Assembly (NCBI GenBank): GCA_944739405.2 | Contig: OX123186.2 | Span: 12,360,995 to 12,424,994 of the forward strand | Length of the DNA stretch: 64,000 nt | Direction: 5' to 3' | Source: Euclidia mi | Taxonomy: Eukaryota; Arthropoda; Insecta; Lepidoptera; Erebidae | In this document: positions 34,728 through 44,413 of the stretch, one piece after another | Layout: each line of letters begins with the position of its first letter | How positions within the stretch are numbered: the first letter of the stretch is position 1 | Notes under the pieces: model-generated | Databases searched by the model: none | Told to the model about the DNA's origin: nothing | What the model saw: only the letters and a program-made list of their open reading frames with translations | Position numbers and translations under genes: made by a program

Positions 34728-34953
34728 GGTGCATAGGGTTCCCACCAAGAGCTTCGGGTCCCAAGCCAACCTCACCTGCAAGTGGTGCACCTGCCGATCA
34801 ACGGACGAGGCTCTGGCAAACAAAATATCCCGATAAGCGGCAATAGGCTCGCCACCTATTACGTGCGATCAGAACACTGGCGAAAAGTGGGCGTTTAATA
34901 TGCCTCTGCCTACCCCTTCGGGAAAACAGGCGTGAGTCTATGTATGTATGTAT
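34728..34953 (+). repeat. SINE-like repeat with shared 3' module, copy 1
   Basis: Starts 'ggtgcatagggttcccacca', includes 'cacctgcaagtggtgcacc' and the 3' module 'ctctgcctaccccttcggg', and ends in (TATG)n. Nearly identical to 46278-46501. No B box was found in its head. Confidence 0.8.
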
Positions 34954-35280
34954 GATTTCACTAAATATAATTCGTGAGAAATAAAACAATTCTCGTTTTG
35001 AGATTGCCGTACTTTAAGTGTATTTTTGTATTTTGTCTAGGTACGAGTATAAGGTGGACTGTCGAATCCAAATGTCAAGACATCAATCATAATTAAAACA
35101 CACTCGAAAAATAGGTTCGCATATTAACAATAAAATCATGAATGTATAATTATATAAAAATACTATTTTTATTTATTCTGATAAAGTCGCGACGAATATC
35201 TACACATAATTCGTATATGAAATATATTTTATTATGGTTGTGTCTGCTATCGACAAGGTCAATTGTAGCCTGACCTAAAT
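34954..35280. other. No gene recognised
   Basis: AT-rich flank of the RTE insertion. Confidence 0.45.
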
Positions 35281-35295
35281 TACAAGTAGGTACGT
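35281..35295. repeat. Target-site duplication of the RTE, left copy
   Basis: 'tacaagtaggtacgt', identical to 38280-38294. Confidence 0.9.
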
Positions 35296-35321
35296 CATCA
35301 TCTTCTTGCCCTGGTCCCAAT

Positions 35322-36563
35322 CTATTTGGGGTCGGCGCAGTACGTCCTTCGCTTCCATTCTTTTCTGTCGCCCGTCATCTGATCATTTACCCCTTTCTCT
35401 TTCATATCCATCCTCACACAGTCCATCCATCTTTTCCTTGGCCTCCCTCTCCCTTTCCATCCCTCTACCTTCATATTCATCACTTGCTTACCTACATACA
35501 TATCATCTCTTCGCATAGTATGTCCATACCAAGCCAAACGACTTCCTTTCACTTTCTCGTCTATAGGCGCCACTTTCAGACTACCTCTCACGTATTCATT
35601 CCTAATCTTATCCATTCTCGTAACTCCACACATCCATCGCAACATTCTCATCTCTGCCACATGTAATCGTTTTTCATCCATCTTCTTAGTAGCCCAACAC
35701 TCAGCTCCATACAATACGACAGGCCTTATAACCGCCTTATATATGCGTCCCTTGAATTTCAAAGGCATTTTAGGATCGCATATTGTGCCCGAGACCTGTC
35801 GCCATTTCATCCATCCTGAGTTGATCCTTTGCCGAACATCTCGGTCAATTTCGCCGTCGTGTTGCAGGAGTGAACCGAGGTAGCGAAAGTCGGAGCATAC
35901 TGGTAGGGGTATACCGCCGAGTGTAACCGGGCTTGGACTAGAGAGGCCGCCAAAGTCACAGAACATGTATTCAGTTTTGGTTCTGCTTATCCTAAGGCCT
36001 ACGTTCTCCAGTCTCTGCCGCCACTCCTCCAGCTTGCTCTGCACCTCCTGTCCACTTTCTGCTACCAAGACGATGTCATCGGCAAACAGCATGCACCAGG
36101 GTGCCTCTTCCTGTATGTCCGATGATATGGCATCCATAATCAACAAGAAGAGGTAAGGACTAAGAGCCGACCCTTGGTGCAAGCCTACAGCCACATCGAA
36201 TCTGGCTGTGATTCCAGCTGCGGACCGGACTTGCGTGTGGCATTCAGCATACATAGCTTGGATCAACTTCAGGTACTTTTCAGGCACTCCTTTCTTCTTG
36301 AGGGCCCACCACAAGACTTCACACGGTACCCGGTCATATGCCTTTTCGAGGTCAACGAATACCATATGCAGATTTTTATGCGCCTCCCTGTATTTTTCAC
36401 AAATTTGGCGAAGTGCAAAAATGGCATCCACCGTACCTCGACCAGGCATAAAACCGGATTGGTTACGTGAAATCTCACTCTCTGCTCGCAAACGTCGCTC
36501 AATTACTCTCTCCCATACTTTCATACAATGAGGCATTAACTTTATTCCCGATAATTGTTGCAT
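35322..36563 (-). pseudogene. RTE ORF2, reverse transcriptase part
   Basis: A 413-codon minus-strand frame with NQSGFMPGRGTVDAIF, FVDLEKAYDRVP, GLHQGSALSPYLFLLIMD and the catalytic LFADDIVLV, then the C-terminal VLYGAECWATKK and GRPRKRWMDCV blocks and a stop at 35322. This is the polymerase for target-primed reverse transcription. It is separated from the endonuclease frame by loss of one G in the run at 36547-36550, and the coding upstream of that point also has a TGA at 36727-36725 where glycine is usual. Its own section has no stop. Confidence 0.92.
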
Positions 36564-38269
36564 TCTTGGATATCTCCCTTATTTTTAAAAATGGGCACTA
36601 GGTAACTCCTGCACCATTCCTTGGGTACAGTCTCCTCATGCAACATCTTATTGAAGAATAAAGTCAGCCACGCCCATCCATCCTCCTCTAACACCTTCCA
36701 TGCTTCTAGTGGTATTCCATCTGGTCATAATGCTTTCCCATTCTTCATTCCACTCACAGCCCGTCTTACCTCATCCTTACTTATTACATTCACTAGTCCA
36801 ATATTCTTCGCCTTGTTCTCAAGCATTTTGCACCAATCATTCTCTTCATTCATTAATTTTTCAAAATATGTTCTCCATCTTTATTTAATCCTATCATCAT
36901 CCGTAAGAACCACTCCTGTTTCATCTTTCATACACTTGATATGGGATACATCCCTCGCCTTTCTCTCTCTAGCCTTAGCCAGTCGGTATAAATACTTTTG
37001 GCCCTCCGGCTTCTCAATTAATCCGTATATATTGTCAAGGGCTTTTGCTCTAGCTAAGGCAACGGCTTTTTTGGCTCTTTTCTTACATTCATCATACTTC
37101 CTTTTCTTACTCTCTTTCAACGAGTCATTACCTTCTTTCATCAGCTGCCATTCCTTTAACCTTGCTTTCTTTTCCTTGAGCACACTCTGTACTTCCTCTG
37201 TCCACCACCAGGTATCCTTATCTTTCATACGTTTTCCTTTCGATTCTCCTAAAACATCTTTTGCCACGCACTTCATACATTTACTCATCTCCTCCCAACT
37301 CTCATTCACGCTGCAATCCTTCATATCGCCCATCTCAATCATTTTACCTACCACTCTATTTCTGAATTCTACTGCACATTCATTCTTCTCTAACATATGC
37401 CATTTTACTTTTGGCGGTAGCTGCTCCTTGGTTCTTTTCGAGCTCAGCCGAATTTTTAATTCGACCATCAGGAATCTGTGCTGTGAGACTAAGTCTTCTC
37501 CCGGTACCACCTTACAGTCTTTGACCCAGTTGATACGTTTACGCCTTAGCAGAAAATAATCAATCTGGGTCATAAGGTGGCCACTGTTGTAGGTTACCAG
37601 GTGTTGCTCTTTTTTTTGGAACCAAGTGTTAGCCACTATAAGATCAAAAGCGGCAGCAGCTTGGAGAATTGCTTCTTCCTCGCTATTTCGGCTGCCGAAA
37701 CCCCAGCCTCCATGTACTCTTCCATACTCTCCACTTGTTTGTCCCACATGACCATTAAAATCTCCTCCCACAATTATCTCTTCATTCTCCGGAATATCCG
37801 TCATCATGCTATCGAAATCCATCCAAAACTTCTCTTTCTCACAATCATCACATCCTATGTGAGGGGCATACACACTTATCACATTCAGAATAATATCTTG
37901 CAATATCACTTTCACAGCAATCAATCTGTCATTAATTCTATTTACACACGTCACACCATCTTTCAGATTTTCGTCTAACACAATTCCCACACCATTTTTT
38001 TTCCCATCACTTCCACAATAACAAAACTTGTATCCTTCTCCGATCTCCCTAGCTTTCGTACCTTTCCATCTTGTTTCCTGCAGACATGCCACATTTATTC
38101 TTCTTCTTTTCAAAACATCAGCTAACTCTCTAGCCCTTCCAGTCATCGTACCTACATTCAAACTTGCATACCTCACCCCTACGTCACAGGCTCGCTTCTT
38201 ACGTTGCACTCGCCCGGAGTAGTGCAACAACCCTTGCATACTTCTCGCAGGTGCCGGGTGCTGCCCCAC
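36564..38269 (-). pseudogene. RTE ORF2, endonuclease and linker part
   Basis: The minus-strand frame (38269-36881) opens at a GTG near the element's 5' edge and shows SLNVGTMTGRARELAD, CLQETRWKG, the VGGDFNGHVG catalytic block, TQIDYFLLR and VVPGEDLVSQHRFL, an intact-looking apurinic-type endonuclease. A Lys/Glu-rich linker leads to the polymerase. TAA at 36883-36881 interrupts the frame, which then continues in phase through RWRTYFEKLMNEE to the TGA at 36727-36725 and the one-base shift near 36549. These three changes disable it. Confidence 0.9.
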
Positions 38270-38279
38270 CCTACGCTGC

Positions 38280-38294
38280 TACAAGTAGGTACGT
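38280..38294. repeat. Target-site duplication of the RTE, right copy
   Basis: 'tacaagtaggtacgt', identical to 35281-35295. Confidence 0.9.
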
Positions 38295-38569
38295 AGATAC
38301 TTATAAATGTGGTATAATTCGACACAAAGCTACTGTAACGTAGGCACTCTTAAAAGAGACCAGTAGCAATGAATACTGTTTCTACAGCTTTATCATTTCA
38401 TGTAAAAATTAGTATTGGTAATGGTTTTAATTTTGAAGTAGCAAATATTTGTGGTTATCTGCCGAATCCGTCTACTGCTAAAATTGGCTTTAAATATTAT
38501 TTGTTACATAGATCCCATAAAAAACAATACTTGTCAAAAAACCAAGTCTCACAACTCAGTTCTTCTATC

Positions 38570-38671
38570 GTAAAAAGTTGCGAGATCCATGTGATACCAA
38601 GTCGGTTATTAATACGTTTTAAATAAATGGCTTGACGGACTTGGTATCACACGGATCTCACAACTTTTTAC
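38570..38671 (-). repeat. 34-bp inverted repeat forming a long hairpin
   Basis: Arms 38570-38603 and 38638-38671 are inverted copies with two differences and a 34-base loop. Both differences become G-U pairs if the minus strand is transcribed, so a minus-strand RNA would be fully paired over 34 bp. The arms begin 'gtaaaaagttg' and end 'gataccaagtc'. Whether it is transcribed is unknown; it could also be a small foldback element. Confidence 0.85.
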
Positions 38672-39165
38672 TCTCTCTGTAAGTTAAACCACATAAGAAT
38701 CCCTCCAGTATTTTATGAGTTTATCGCAACCAGCCAAACAGGCAAACGTGGCAGGGACTAAAGTTATTAAAGCATCAGAATGAATTGACACGTCATTTTA
38801 TGTGTTATCGTTATAGACATGGGACCTTGCAACTAATTACCCCCAAATTAACCCAACACAAGAATTTCTAAGTAATCTGAACCGAAGATCGGAAAACCGA
38901 TCTTACCTAAGTATCTGGGGATCGGGACAATAATTGGTCAATACTTAGCCAGCTGATACCAAGTTGAGGTCGCTTAGCGCTTAGATTAGCAATAACAGGT
39001 ACAGTCTCGAAGAAAAACACGGATCTAACTGGTAAGATAGCTGCTACAGGGTTGAATACTAATGTTTAATAAACTGTTCGTTGATTTTTGTACATCCTAC
39101 CTTTAAACGAGCTATTTTCAGCAGCTCGAAAACGCCTCCAACGATTTTTATAAAATTTAGTGTGC
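38672..39165. other. No gene recognised
   Basis: AT-rich. A small inverted motif near 38885-38905 ('aaccgaagatcggaaaaccg') is noted; no gene. Confidence 0.4.
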
Positions 39166-39169
39166 GTGC

Positions 39170-39310
39170 TTGGCCACAGTAGCGCGGGCAGCCCGCGCGC
39201 GGGCCGCGCATGGCACCGCGCACGTCTTCATGTGTCCGTAGTGGCGCGTTCGCGGCTGCGGTGTACAGTGTTTGTCAAATTTAGTATTGTGACGGATCGC
39301 GGCTAGATTA
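39170..39310. other. CpG-rich patch
   Basis: 'gcagcccgcgcgcgggccgc' and surrounding bases are strongly CG-rich. No start site or gene is visible beside it; it may be a decayed repeat. Confidence 0.25.
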
Positions 39311-39397
39311 ATATGAGTTTTCAGTTAGATGACGTTAACACTCTCCATAGTAACACTCTGTCAATTGTTTGCCAAATTCGCAACTAACTAATAACAA

Positions 39398-39462
39398 GGC
39401 TATAGCCGTGCGGATAATACAACCGCCTCACGGTCTGAGGGCATGGGTTCAAATCACATTTA
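39398..39462 (+). repeat. tRNA-like SINE head
   Basis: 'tatagccgtgcggataata' followed by 'catgggttcaaatcaca' has the spacing of A and B boxes. No intact tRNA fold is seen, so it is called a SINE head. Confidence 0.4.
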
Positions 39463-39671
39463 TAACTGTTATGAGAATTTTTGTTTTTATGAAATTTGGA
39501 AAAGGTTTATAAATAATTGGCAAATATTAAAAAAAAATGCATAAAAATTGGAAAATTCTAGTAACTTCAGGAACGAATGGAAGGGTTAACAAGAGATATG
39601 TGGAAATGTAAATAAATAAAACAAATTAGAATGTACATAGATACTTTGCATTTTTAAGTTCATCATTACAT

Positions 39672-40600
39672 GATACTAGCTTTTGCCCGCGGCTTCGCGT
39701 GCGTTGAAGTCGGGGTAACATAAATTTACTTTCAGTCTCAAGCTGTGTGAGACTCCTGATTAGTCTACAGAGTTCAGAAACTCTATAGAGTACAAAGTAA
39801 TTCGGTCAGTATCCATGACATTATATACAGAATATATATTTATAAACACTTTCGAATTTATAATATTAGTAGAGAAAATCGTTTCAGCTGCTTAAGCGTT
39901 GTCTATAATTATTAGTTTATATGCGCGAATAATGTAATCACCATGCACGATATGACAATATGTATGATATGAAAGTACTGCCAGATATACTATATATAGA
40001 TAGCACATGCGCAGCACTCAACTTACAGCGCATGCGTTTTTCCAAGAGGTCAATTTGTGCCGTAGGTACAAACTTCTACCCTCCCTAAATTCCCTCCCAG
40101 TTTAATTTTTGCAACTTATACTTTAAACATTTGAAATGAAATATCGCAGTATAGCTTATACATCACAATGCAACATGGGGTACCATTTCTTGCGATAACT
40201 GTCACCCACATCGGCGCAACCGTGGGCCAAAGCTAGTCTGTAAAATAAAAGTATCGATAAAATTATAACGTCACTACGAATATCAATACAATCTTTATAC
40301 TATGAACGAGATCTCAAAGTTTCAAATGAAGTACTATTTAATTTTGACGGGTAATGTATGGCCATGGTCATAAATGTCAATATCTTAATGATCAATAAAC
40401 AATATCGATATACAAACACTAAGGAAAGCAAAGTTATTTTTGCTAGCGAAAAATTGATAGTGATATTTGGCTATGTGATGCTTATGTTAAGTGAATCTCT
40501 TTACTACGTTAACCTTGATGAGCGACTTCGACTCGCACTTCATTTAATAATGGTATATATGAGTAATTATTACTCATAATATCATTGCTCATAAAAGTTT
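39672..40600. other. No gene; repeat fragment at the left edge
   Basis: 'actagcttttgcccgcggct' at 39672 is the opening of a common lepidopteran repeat (see 12545, inverted). The rest is AT-rich with no gene. Confidence 0.4.
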
Positions 40601-40850
40601 GCGATCCGCACGCTCCGCATTGTTTCCCGCTTGCCGACCGCGCATTCACTACGGACATTTGTAAAAGTCCTATGGTTTGAGTTGCCCGCGTGCTCCCCGC
40701 GCTGCACAGCCCGCGCCGCTCGCCGCGCCCGCTCACCCATTACGGACACTCCTATAGAGTTCCATATGTTTGAGTTTCCCGCGTCGCGCCCGCACCCGCT
40801 CCCGCCTTTCACTGTGGCCGAGCACGAGGGGTTCGCGACAAATCTATATC
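40600..40850. repeat. CG-rich segment with two related sub-repeats
   Basis: 'cactacggacatttgtaaaa' at 40647 with 'atggtttgagttgcccgcg', and 'cattacggacactcctatag' at 40737 with 'atgtttgagtttcccgcg', are related units about 90 bp apart. The open frames here are composition artefacts. Confidence 0.55.
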
Positions 40851-41123
40851 GCTAGGATACAGTTTTAGAACACACGATTTACAAAAATGGGATTGAGCAG
40901 AACTGGCTGATCCAGTTTCTTTTTTGAAGAAGGTTAGATAATGATCAAGTTGTGTTCAGAACTTTTATTTTGAATAATGAATTTTTATTTTGAATCTGCA
41001 ACATCCCACTTCAAGTCAAGCACCTCCGATATATTTTCAGACTTTTGGGAGCAGTCCTTATTATCAAACGAGACAAGCTTAACCTGCCATCAATGCCTAG
41101 GCCGTAAACATATAAAACATAGC

Positions 41124-41234
41124 TGTAGTGTAGTGACACCTTCCTATATATTATGTGTGCTTATTATTAAATAAAGAGTGTATCTTCAGACGTCTAACGT
41201 TTCACTTGTGTGCCTCGGCGCGCTTATCCCTACA
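41124..41234 (+). repeat. 5' LTR of the TRIM-like element
   Basis: 111 bp, TGTAG...CTACA, with an AATAAA at about 41171. Identical to 42984-43094. Confidence 0.9.
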
Positions 41235-41252
41235 TGGCGATCCTGCCAGCGC
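41235..41252 (-). promoter_or_regulatory. Primer-binding site, tRNA-Arg type
   Basis: 'tggcgatcctgccag' starts directly after the LTR and is complementary to the 3' CCA end and T-stem side of an insect tRNA-Arg as I remember it. Confidence 0.75.
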
Positions 41253-41477
41253 ATATCATGTAACGCGATTACATACGTTGCTAAGTCGATACATCGAACT
41301 AAGTTTATACCAAAAGGTTTTTAGAAATTAACTAAACAACAATTTTTATCGGCAAAATGAGGCGGCGAAAGAAAAAGAAGAAAAAAGGCGCTTAGTTCGC
41401 AATTCCATTAACAAAAGACTACCACACAGGTATAGTTGGAGAGTTCCTGTGCCGCAAATCAGGATATAGATAAAGAA

Positions 41478-41610
41478 GAATGTAAAGAACAGAGTTTTGG
41501 AGAGAAAAATGTGGAAAACAGATGTTTTTGGAGAGAAAAATGTGGAGAACAGAGTTTTTGGATAGCAAAGAATGTAGAGTTTGGAGAGCAAAGAATGTGG
41601 AGAACATCAA
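41478..41610 (+). repeat. Short imperfect tandem repeats inside the TRIM-like element
   Basis: Units of about 35 bp built on 'gagaacagagtttttgga' and 'gagaaaaatgtgg' repeat three to four times. The overlapping open frames here translate as repeats and match no protein I recognise. Confidence 0.7.
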
Positions 41611-42845
41611 GGATTGGAATTTGGATATCCGGAACAACATATCCAAAGGAGAATTAGGTGCCTATACCTAAAGATAGGCAAGAGGCAATCGACGAAACCA
41701 CTAGGAGATCGCGTCACCGGCTCAGAGTTCGTGGAAATGACGAATCGACTACGTGAAGGAAGTGGCCAAATGGTGAAAAGGCGAAAAGTTAGTGTACGTT
41801 TGTGTTGTGAGTGCTAAAGCCAATTGAGTGCACGTTGTTCCAAATCGTTGAACACTACAAAGTGTAAAGTGCTTATTAAAATAACTATATACTTTTTTAA
41901 AGGGTCATAACAATAGTAATTAATTCGTCTACTAAAATTTATTTCTAAAACTAGTTATTATCATACGTCGTTTGGTCAACATTCCATGCCAAAGCGCTAT
42001 GAATTTGACACCCTGTATCTTATTGCTAACCATTTACCGAGAACGATGTTATGTTTTGCATTCCGTACTAAATATGGTGCACTTTTATTATACGTAATAA
42101 TGTTATGCGCAGACAAGATGATATTTTGATGTACTTTCAAAAAATGATTGTATTATTAGTAGCAAATATTTATGACGAAACTTAGTGACTATGCATTATT
42201 ATTTGGTGGATATTATTTTTACTGGTAAGTGGAGTGATTAACCATGAGCTGTAGAATTTCTAGAAACCAAAATTATAATATGTACCGCTATATACAATGA
42301 AATATATGAGGATTTGAGGAAAAATACACTATTGTATTTAAAATGTATTGAAGGTTATTAAAAACCGAGTGTATTAAAATTTTATCCAGTATCTTGATCA
42401 TTATATACGCGAGTCGTTTTAGTGAAAGAACTGAGATGTTATAGAGATTTATAAAAATGCGACTAAATGTAGGCATGACATAATTATAATAATGAAAAGA
42501 AATGAAAGTAATAAAATATGAAATAATTATAAAGAAAATATTATGTAGTAAGAGATTATGTACGTATACGTGACACGATTATGACTTATTTTGAATGTAT
42601 TATTTTTACTCACGAATGGCCAACGTGGTAATATAATTACAAACATCGGACTAGACTTATACATGGATATGACAATTATGAAATTACTTGTTTGTACTTT
42701 TACCTAGGAACAACCGGACATGAGCTAAATATAGGTATATTGCTTATTTTAGATTGAAAACGGAATCATTTCTTATAAAAATGTATAACTATTGTTTATA
42801 GGTACTGTCTAATTATATTATATACTTTTTCAATTCATGAAAATG

Positions 42846-42983
42846 TAGCCTATTTTACTTTATTTTACAATGGAGGTGTAGTGTAGTAACACCTCCTACA
42901 TAATCTTTTATATTTTACTAATACATTAGTTTCTTAGACATAAAAAATTGTAACCTATTTTTTATTTTCTTTTGCAATGGAGG
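42846..42983 (+). repeat. Duplicated segment before the 3' LTR
   Basis: Two related copies of 'aatgtagcctatttt...caatggaggtgtagtgtag' occur about 113 bp apart. The first ends with 25-30 bases resembling the LTR start ('tgtagtgtagtaacacct'). Confidence 0.75.
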
Positions 42984-43094
42984 TGTAGTGTAGTGACACC
43001 TTCCTATATATTATGTGTGCTTATTATTAAATAAAGAGTGTATCTTCAGACGTCTAACGTTTCACTTGTGTGCCTCGGCGCGCTTATCCCTACA
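42984..43094 (+). repeat. 3' LTR of the TRIM-like element
   Basis: 111 bp, identical to 41124-41234, preceded by 'caatggagg'. Confidence 0.9.
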
Positions 43095-43098
43095 TAGC

Positions 43099-43560
43099 CT
43101 TAGAATGGATCTGTCTTTCAACTTTACTGTGTTAGTCAAAATTCAGTTAATTCTCTATGCGAATTAAATTATTCATGCACTTCACGCACTAACCATGGAA
43201 TACGATCACAACTTTTAGTAATGACTTGATAACAAAATAGTTACAATATGTCACATTTGAAAGAAAATATTTTAATAAATGAAATCAAAAGTAATGTGAA
43301 GGTTTGCCTTGTAGGCATTCCATAACTATTTTACACATAGCTTAGACAACATAGACATAAATATCCATAACCAGACATTCATTATATTCCCCGCATAGCA
43401 ACTATTAATTAATAAGCACTTTTAATCAGTACTGCTCGTAGTAAGACCCTTTTTGTCCATAAAAACGAAAGTCGTCTAATTTTCATGTCAACACAAAAAA
43501 AATCTAACTAGTTCTGAGCCTGAATATTTTAATGTCAGTAACACCATCTACATCAGCCTT
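43099..43560. other. No gene recognised
   Basis: AT-rich. Nothing supportable. Confidence 0.4.
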
Positions 43561-43569
43561 TTACATAAT

Positions 43570-43685
43570 AATATGTCCCACTGTTGGGCTTAGGCATCTT
43601 CTTACTACGAGAAGGCTTAAGCCATGGTCCACCACTCTGGCCAAGTGCGGGTTGGCAAACTTCACATGACATTGTCTTTCAACAT
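43570..43685 (+). repeat. Family C repeat, truncated copy
   Basis: 'gtcccactgttgggct', 'catggtccaccactctggcc' and 'gcgggttggcaaacttcac' match the 49930 copy. It is cut at 43685 by a family B tail. Confidence 0.7.
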
Positions 43686-43718
43686 TCATCATCATCAGCC
43701 TTTAACAGTCCACTTGTT
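43686..43718 (-). repeat. Family B 3' tail, 33-bp fragment
   Basis: 'catcatcatcagcctttaac' onward is the reverse complement of the end of repeats 9852 and 28034. Only the tail is present. Confidence 0.7.
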
Positions 43719-43753
43719 ATTCCATACACAATTATAATTCTTACTATTTACAG

Positions 43754-43941
43754 AAAGATCGTGTCCGTATTTGGCGGAGCGCTTCGTTCTGAAGACTATT
43801 ACGAATATGAAGCAGCTAAGAAAACTTGCCGATGGCACAAACCCCCGCCTAAACCCGTACCTGTAATCGGCGTACGAAGAGTACTAGCAGACGAAGATGA
43901 GATGGTTACATATCTTTATAAATATGGACCATTGTCGACTG
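43754..43941 (+). CDS. Probable exon of a papain-family (cathepsin-like) cysteine protease gene
   Basis: A 188-bp open segment is bounded by a good acceptor ('ttactatttacag' before 43754) and donor ('ggtaagt', GT at 43942). In the frame starting at 43755 it reads FGGALRSEDYYEYEAAKKTC, then VPVIGVRRVLADEDEM and YLYKYGPLSTG. This is the order of the central papain-family segment: G-G-x-x-x-(S/E)-x-x-Y-x-Y, a conserved Cys, a valine-rich strand, E-x-x-M and G-P-(L/I)-S. In that family the catalytic His comes in the next exon. The catalytic Cys and His are not here. The exon would start with a split codon and end after one base of the next. Other exons were not found, so whether the gene is intact is unknown. 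Confidence 0.6.
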
Positions 43942-43944
43942 GTA

Positions 43945-44413
43945 AGTGTTACGAAAACTTTGTAAATTTTACGAAATAAAAAAGGCGCAGTTTGTCTGCC
44001 ATCGTCGAAAAGACACAGTTACCTTATAATCTTATGAAGCTTGGACTGATTTTGTACTCGCTGCCACCATGCTTGCACTGGCTGCAAGATACTTAAAAAG
44101 AGCCTAAAAATTGGCCCTAGATCCAAACTAGCAAGTATGCGTACACTCATAGCACATAACTAACACTACATTATTCTATACATTTCGTTTCTGAGAAAAT
44201 AAGTATGGTCTGGCGGCCCTGGGATCTTACTCTAATAGTGAATTATCGTAGTAAAAAATGTAACAAGAAATCTATTTTTTATGAATATAAAAACTAATAC
44301 TGAAACAGTGTGATTCCAGGAACTGTTTTAATTAAGAAAAAAAGATTAAAAGCCAATTACGATTGTTTATAAGACGAATTTAATTAAACTTGTTGCACAA
44401 GTTACAAGGTTGA
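43945..44413. other. Presumed intron sequence, no gene recognised
   Basis: Follows the exon donor. No further exon of the protease was recognised here. Confidence 0.35.

Larger units (their letters stand above)
35296..38279 (-). mobile_element. RTE LINE, near full length, with target-site duplication
   Basis: A 2,984-bp minus-strand insertion bounded by a 15-bp duplication. It contains the endonuclease and reverse transcriptase of one long ORF, now split by three lesions. The 3' end on the minus strand is 'ggcaagaagatgatg', a short (ATG)n tail. The 5' end lies just upstream of the endonuclease. It is a different family from the 3295 RTE copy. Confidence 0.9.
41124..43094 (+). mobile_element. 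Non-autonomous LTR retrotransposon (TRIM-like), 1,971 bp
   Basis: Two identical 111-bp direct repeats (41124-41234 and 42984-43094), each TGTAG...CTACA, enclose 1,749 bp with no recognised gag or pol. The base after the left LTR starts 'tggcgatcctgccag', matching the complement of a tRNA-Arg 3' end including CCA, so it is a primer-binding site. A purine-rich 'aatggagg' lies just before the right LTR. The flanks share 'tagc' (41120-41123 and 43095-43098), a 4-5 bp target-site duplication. Identical LTRs imply recent insertion. Orientation + follows from primer site and purine tract. Confidence 0.88.

Noticed and set aside
36621..37559. A 312-codon + strand frame rich in Ser and Phe
   Set aside because: It is antisense to the RTE endonuclease and linker; the sense strand has clear LINE motifs.
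38369..38626. An 85-codon + strand frame overlapping the hairpin
   Set aside because: No recognised domain, and its end lies inside an inverted repeat.
41346..41817. Small open frames in the TRIM-like element as a gag gene
   Set aside because: They translate short tandem repeats or lack any nucleocapsid or capsid motif.
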